Below are positions 6,705-7,262 of a stretch of DNA of 7,262 nucleotides, in pieces. The DNA lies in assembly GCA_003487805.1 (NCBI GenBank), contig DNNE01000016.1, positions 29,871-37,132 on the forward strand, given 5' to 3'. The notes below the pieces were generated by a model. That model did not search any database and had not been told where the DNA came from. It saw nothing but the letters and a program-made list of their open reading frames with translations. A program made the position numbers and the translations under genes. Source of the stretch: Blastocatellia bacterium (GTDB lineage Bacteria > Acidobacteriota > Blastocatellia > Pyrinomonadales > Pyrinomonadaceae). Each line of letters starts with the position of its first letter. Positions within the stretch are counted from its first letter, which is position 1.

Positions 6705-7142
6705 ATGATCACAAAAATGTCGCATGCCACTGTTTGGGTAAAGAACCAACAGGAAGCACTCGAGTTCTATCGGGACAAACTGGGCTTTGAAGTCGATACC
6801 GACGCCATGATCGGCGACGACTATCGTTGGTTGACGATGAGAATCAAGGGTCAGCCGGGCTTTGAGATTATCTTAATGGAACCAAAACCGGGATACATCC
6901 TGGATGAAGAATCGGCCGCGCAATTGAAAGCACTGATGGAAAAAGGTGTCCTCGGCGCGGGCGTGTTTGAAGCGGATGACATCCACAAGACCTATGAAGA
7001 GTTAAAGGCGCGCGGAGTTGAATTCAAAGGCCCGCCGGTCACGCAGTCTTGGGGGACCGCCACCGTAATGAAGGACAACTCCGGCAATTGGTTTAGTCTG
7101 GGCCAGGACAAAAAAGAAGCTAAAATGATGCCGGGCGAGTAA
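6705..7142 (+). CDS. VOC (glyoxalase/bleomycin-resistance fold) superfamily protein
   Basis: The product is 145 residues from the ATG at 6705, which has GGGAAG upstream. An ATG at 6666 would add 13 basic residues (MLVRKFRRREAKT) not typical of the family, and one at 6717 is also possible. It contains two beta-alpha-beta-beta-beta modules: MSHATVWVKNQQEALEFYRDKLGFEV (5-30) through FEIILMEP (53-60), and LGAGVFEADDIHKTYEELKARGVEF (83-107) through MKDNSGNWFSLGQ (122-134). Against the glyoxalase I metal ligands, His7 and an acidic residue (Glu54 or Glu59) are present. The second-module His before 'xxFEADD' is absent, and the usual final Glu in 'NWFxL' is Ser131, so a classical lactoylglutathione lyase site looks unlikely. 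The role may be ligand binding or an unassigned lyase or dioxygenase. It probably depends on the upstream AraC-type regulator. Confidence 0.9.
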   Translation: MITKMSHATVWVKNQQEALEFYRDKLGFEVDTDAMIGDDYRWLTMRIKGQPGFEIILMEPKPGYILDEESAAQLKALMEKGVLGAGVFEADDIHKTYEELKARGVEFKGPPVTQSWGTATVMKDNSGNWFSLGQDKKEAKMMPGE

Positions 7143-7154
7143 TCGCGAGCTCTG

Positions 7155-7262
7155 GACAGGATTTACGAGATTTACATGATTAAGCAAAGCCGCTTGTCAT
7201 TCCAGGTGACTCGGGTAACGTTTTGATCAGTTTCTCATCTTGTAAATCCTGTTAATCCTGTC
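7155..7262. repeat. Imperfect inverted-repeat element after the VOC gene, running to the window edge
   Basis: A 24-nt left arm (7155-7178, beginning GACAGGATTTAC) is matched by the reverse complement of the last 24 nt of the window (7239-7262, reading GACAGGATTAAC on the minus strand), with 20 of 24 positions identical. Each arm also contains an internal direct repetition of the GATT(T/A)AC unit. About 60 nt of unremarkable sequence lies between the arms. It starts 12 nt after the VOC stop codon. It could be a dispersed non-coding element or its terminal repeats. The right boundary is unknown because the window stops there. Confidence 0.6.

Overview
The window (about 7.3 kb, moderately GC-rich) looks like ordinary chromosome from a free-living Gram-negative-type bacterium. 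My best guess is Acidobacteriota, possibly class Blastocatellia. This rests on the gene mix (fused LeuD/LeuC-type aconitase, DUF2891 protein, lone-domain AraC regulator beside a VOC protein) and on three different short palindromic or dispersed-looking repeats. It is an impression from the sequence, not a computed placement. I see no RNA gene, CRISPR array, insertion sequence or phage gene, and no gene-free stretch longer than about 120 bases.

Layout. (1) Positions 1-3131, minus strand: an aconitase-superfamily hydro-lyase with the small-subunit (swivel) domain in front of the large-subunit domains, followed 16 nt later by a secreted S41-family peptidase whose 3' end is cut off by the left edge of the window. 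The two are probably co-transcribed from a promoter near 3174. (2) Positions 3248-3856, plus strand: a small secreted protein of unknown function, divergent from the hydro-lyase, with a strong ribosome binding site. (3) Positions 3893-5285, minus strand: a 93-residue uncharacterised protein overlapping the start of an exported DUF2891 protein that has no ATG or GTG start available. (4) Positions 5327-6055, plus strand: a family 2 glycosyltransferase starting only 41 nt from the divergent small gene, followed by a 49-bp nested palindrome. (5) Positions 6177-7142, plus strand: an AraC-type DNA-binding protein and a VOC (glyoxalase-fold) protein, a plausible regulator/target pair, followed by an inverted-repeat element running to the right edge.

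The genes do not form one pathway. The most unusual content is in the repeats. A REP-like hairpin sequence sits in frame inside the inter-domain linker of the hydro-lyase, exactly where small-subunit and large-subunit halves join, with a residual MNIVEKI 'start' just after it. Two further unrelated repeat types occupy the intergenic spaces at 6059-6107 and 7155-7262. I found no convincing evidence of a new multi-gene system.
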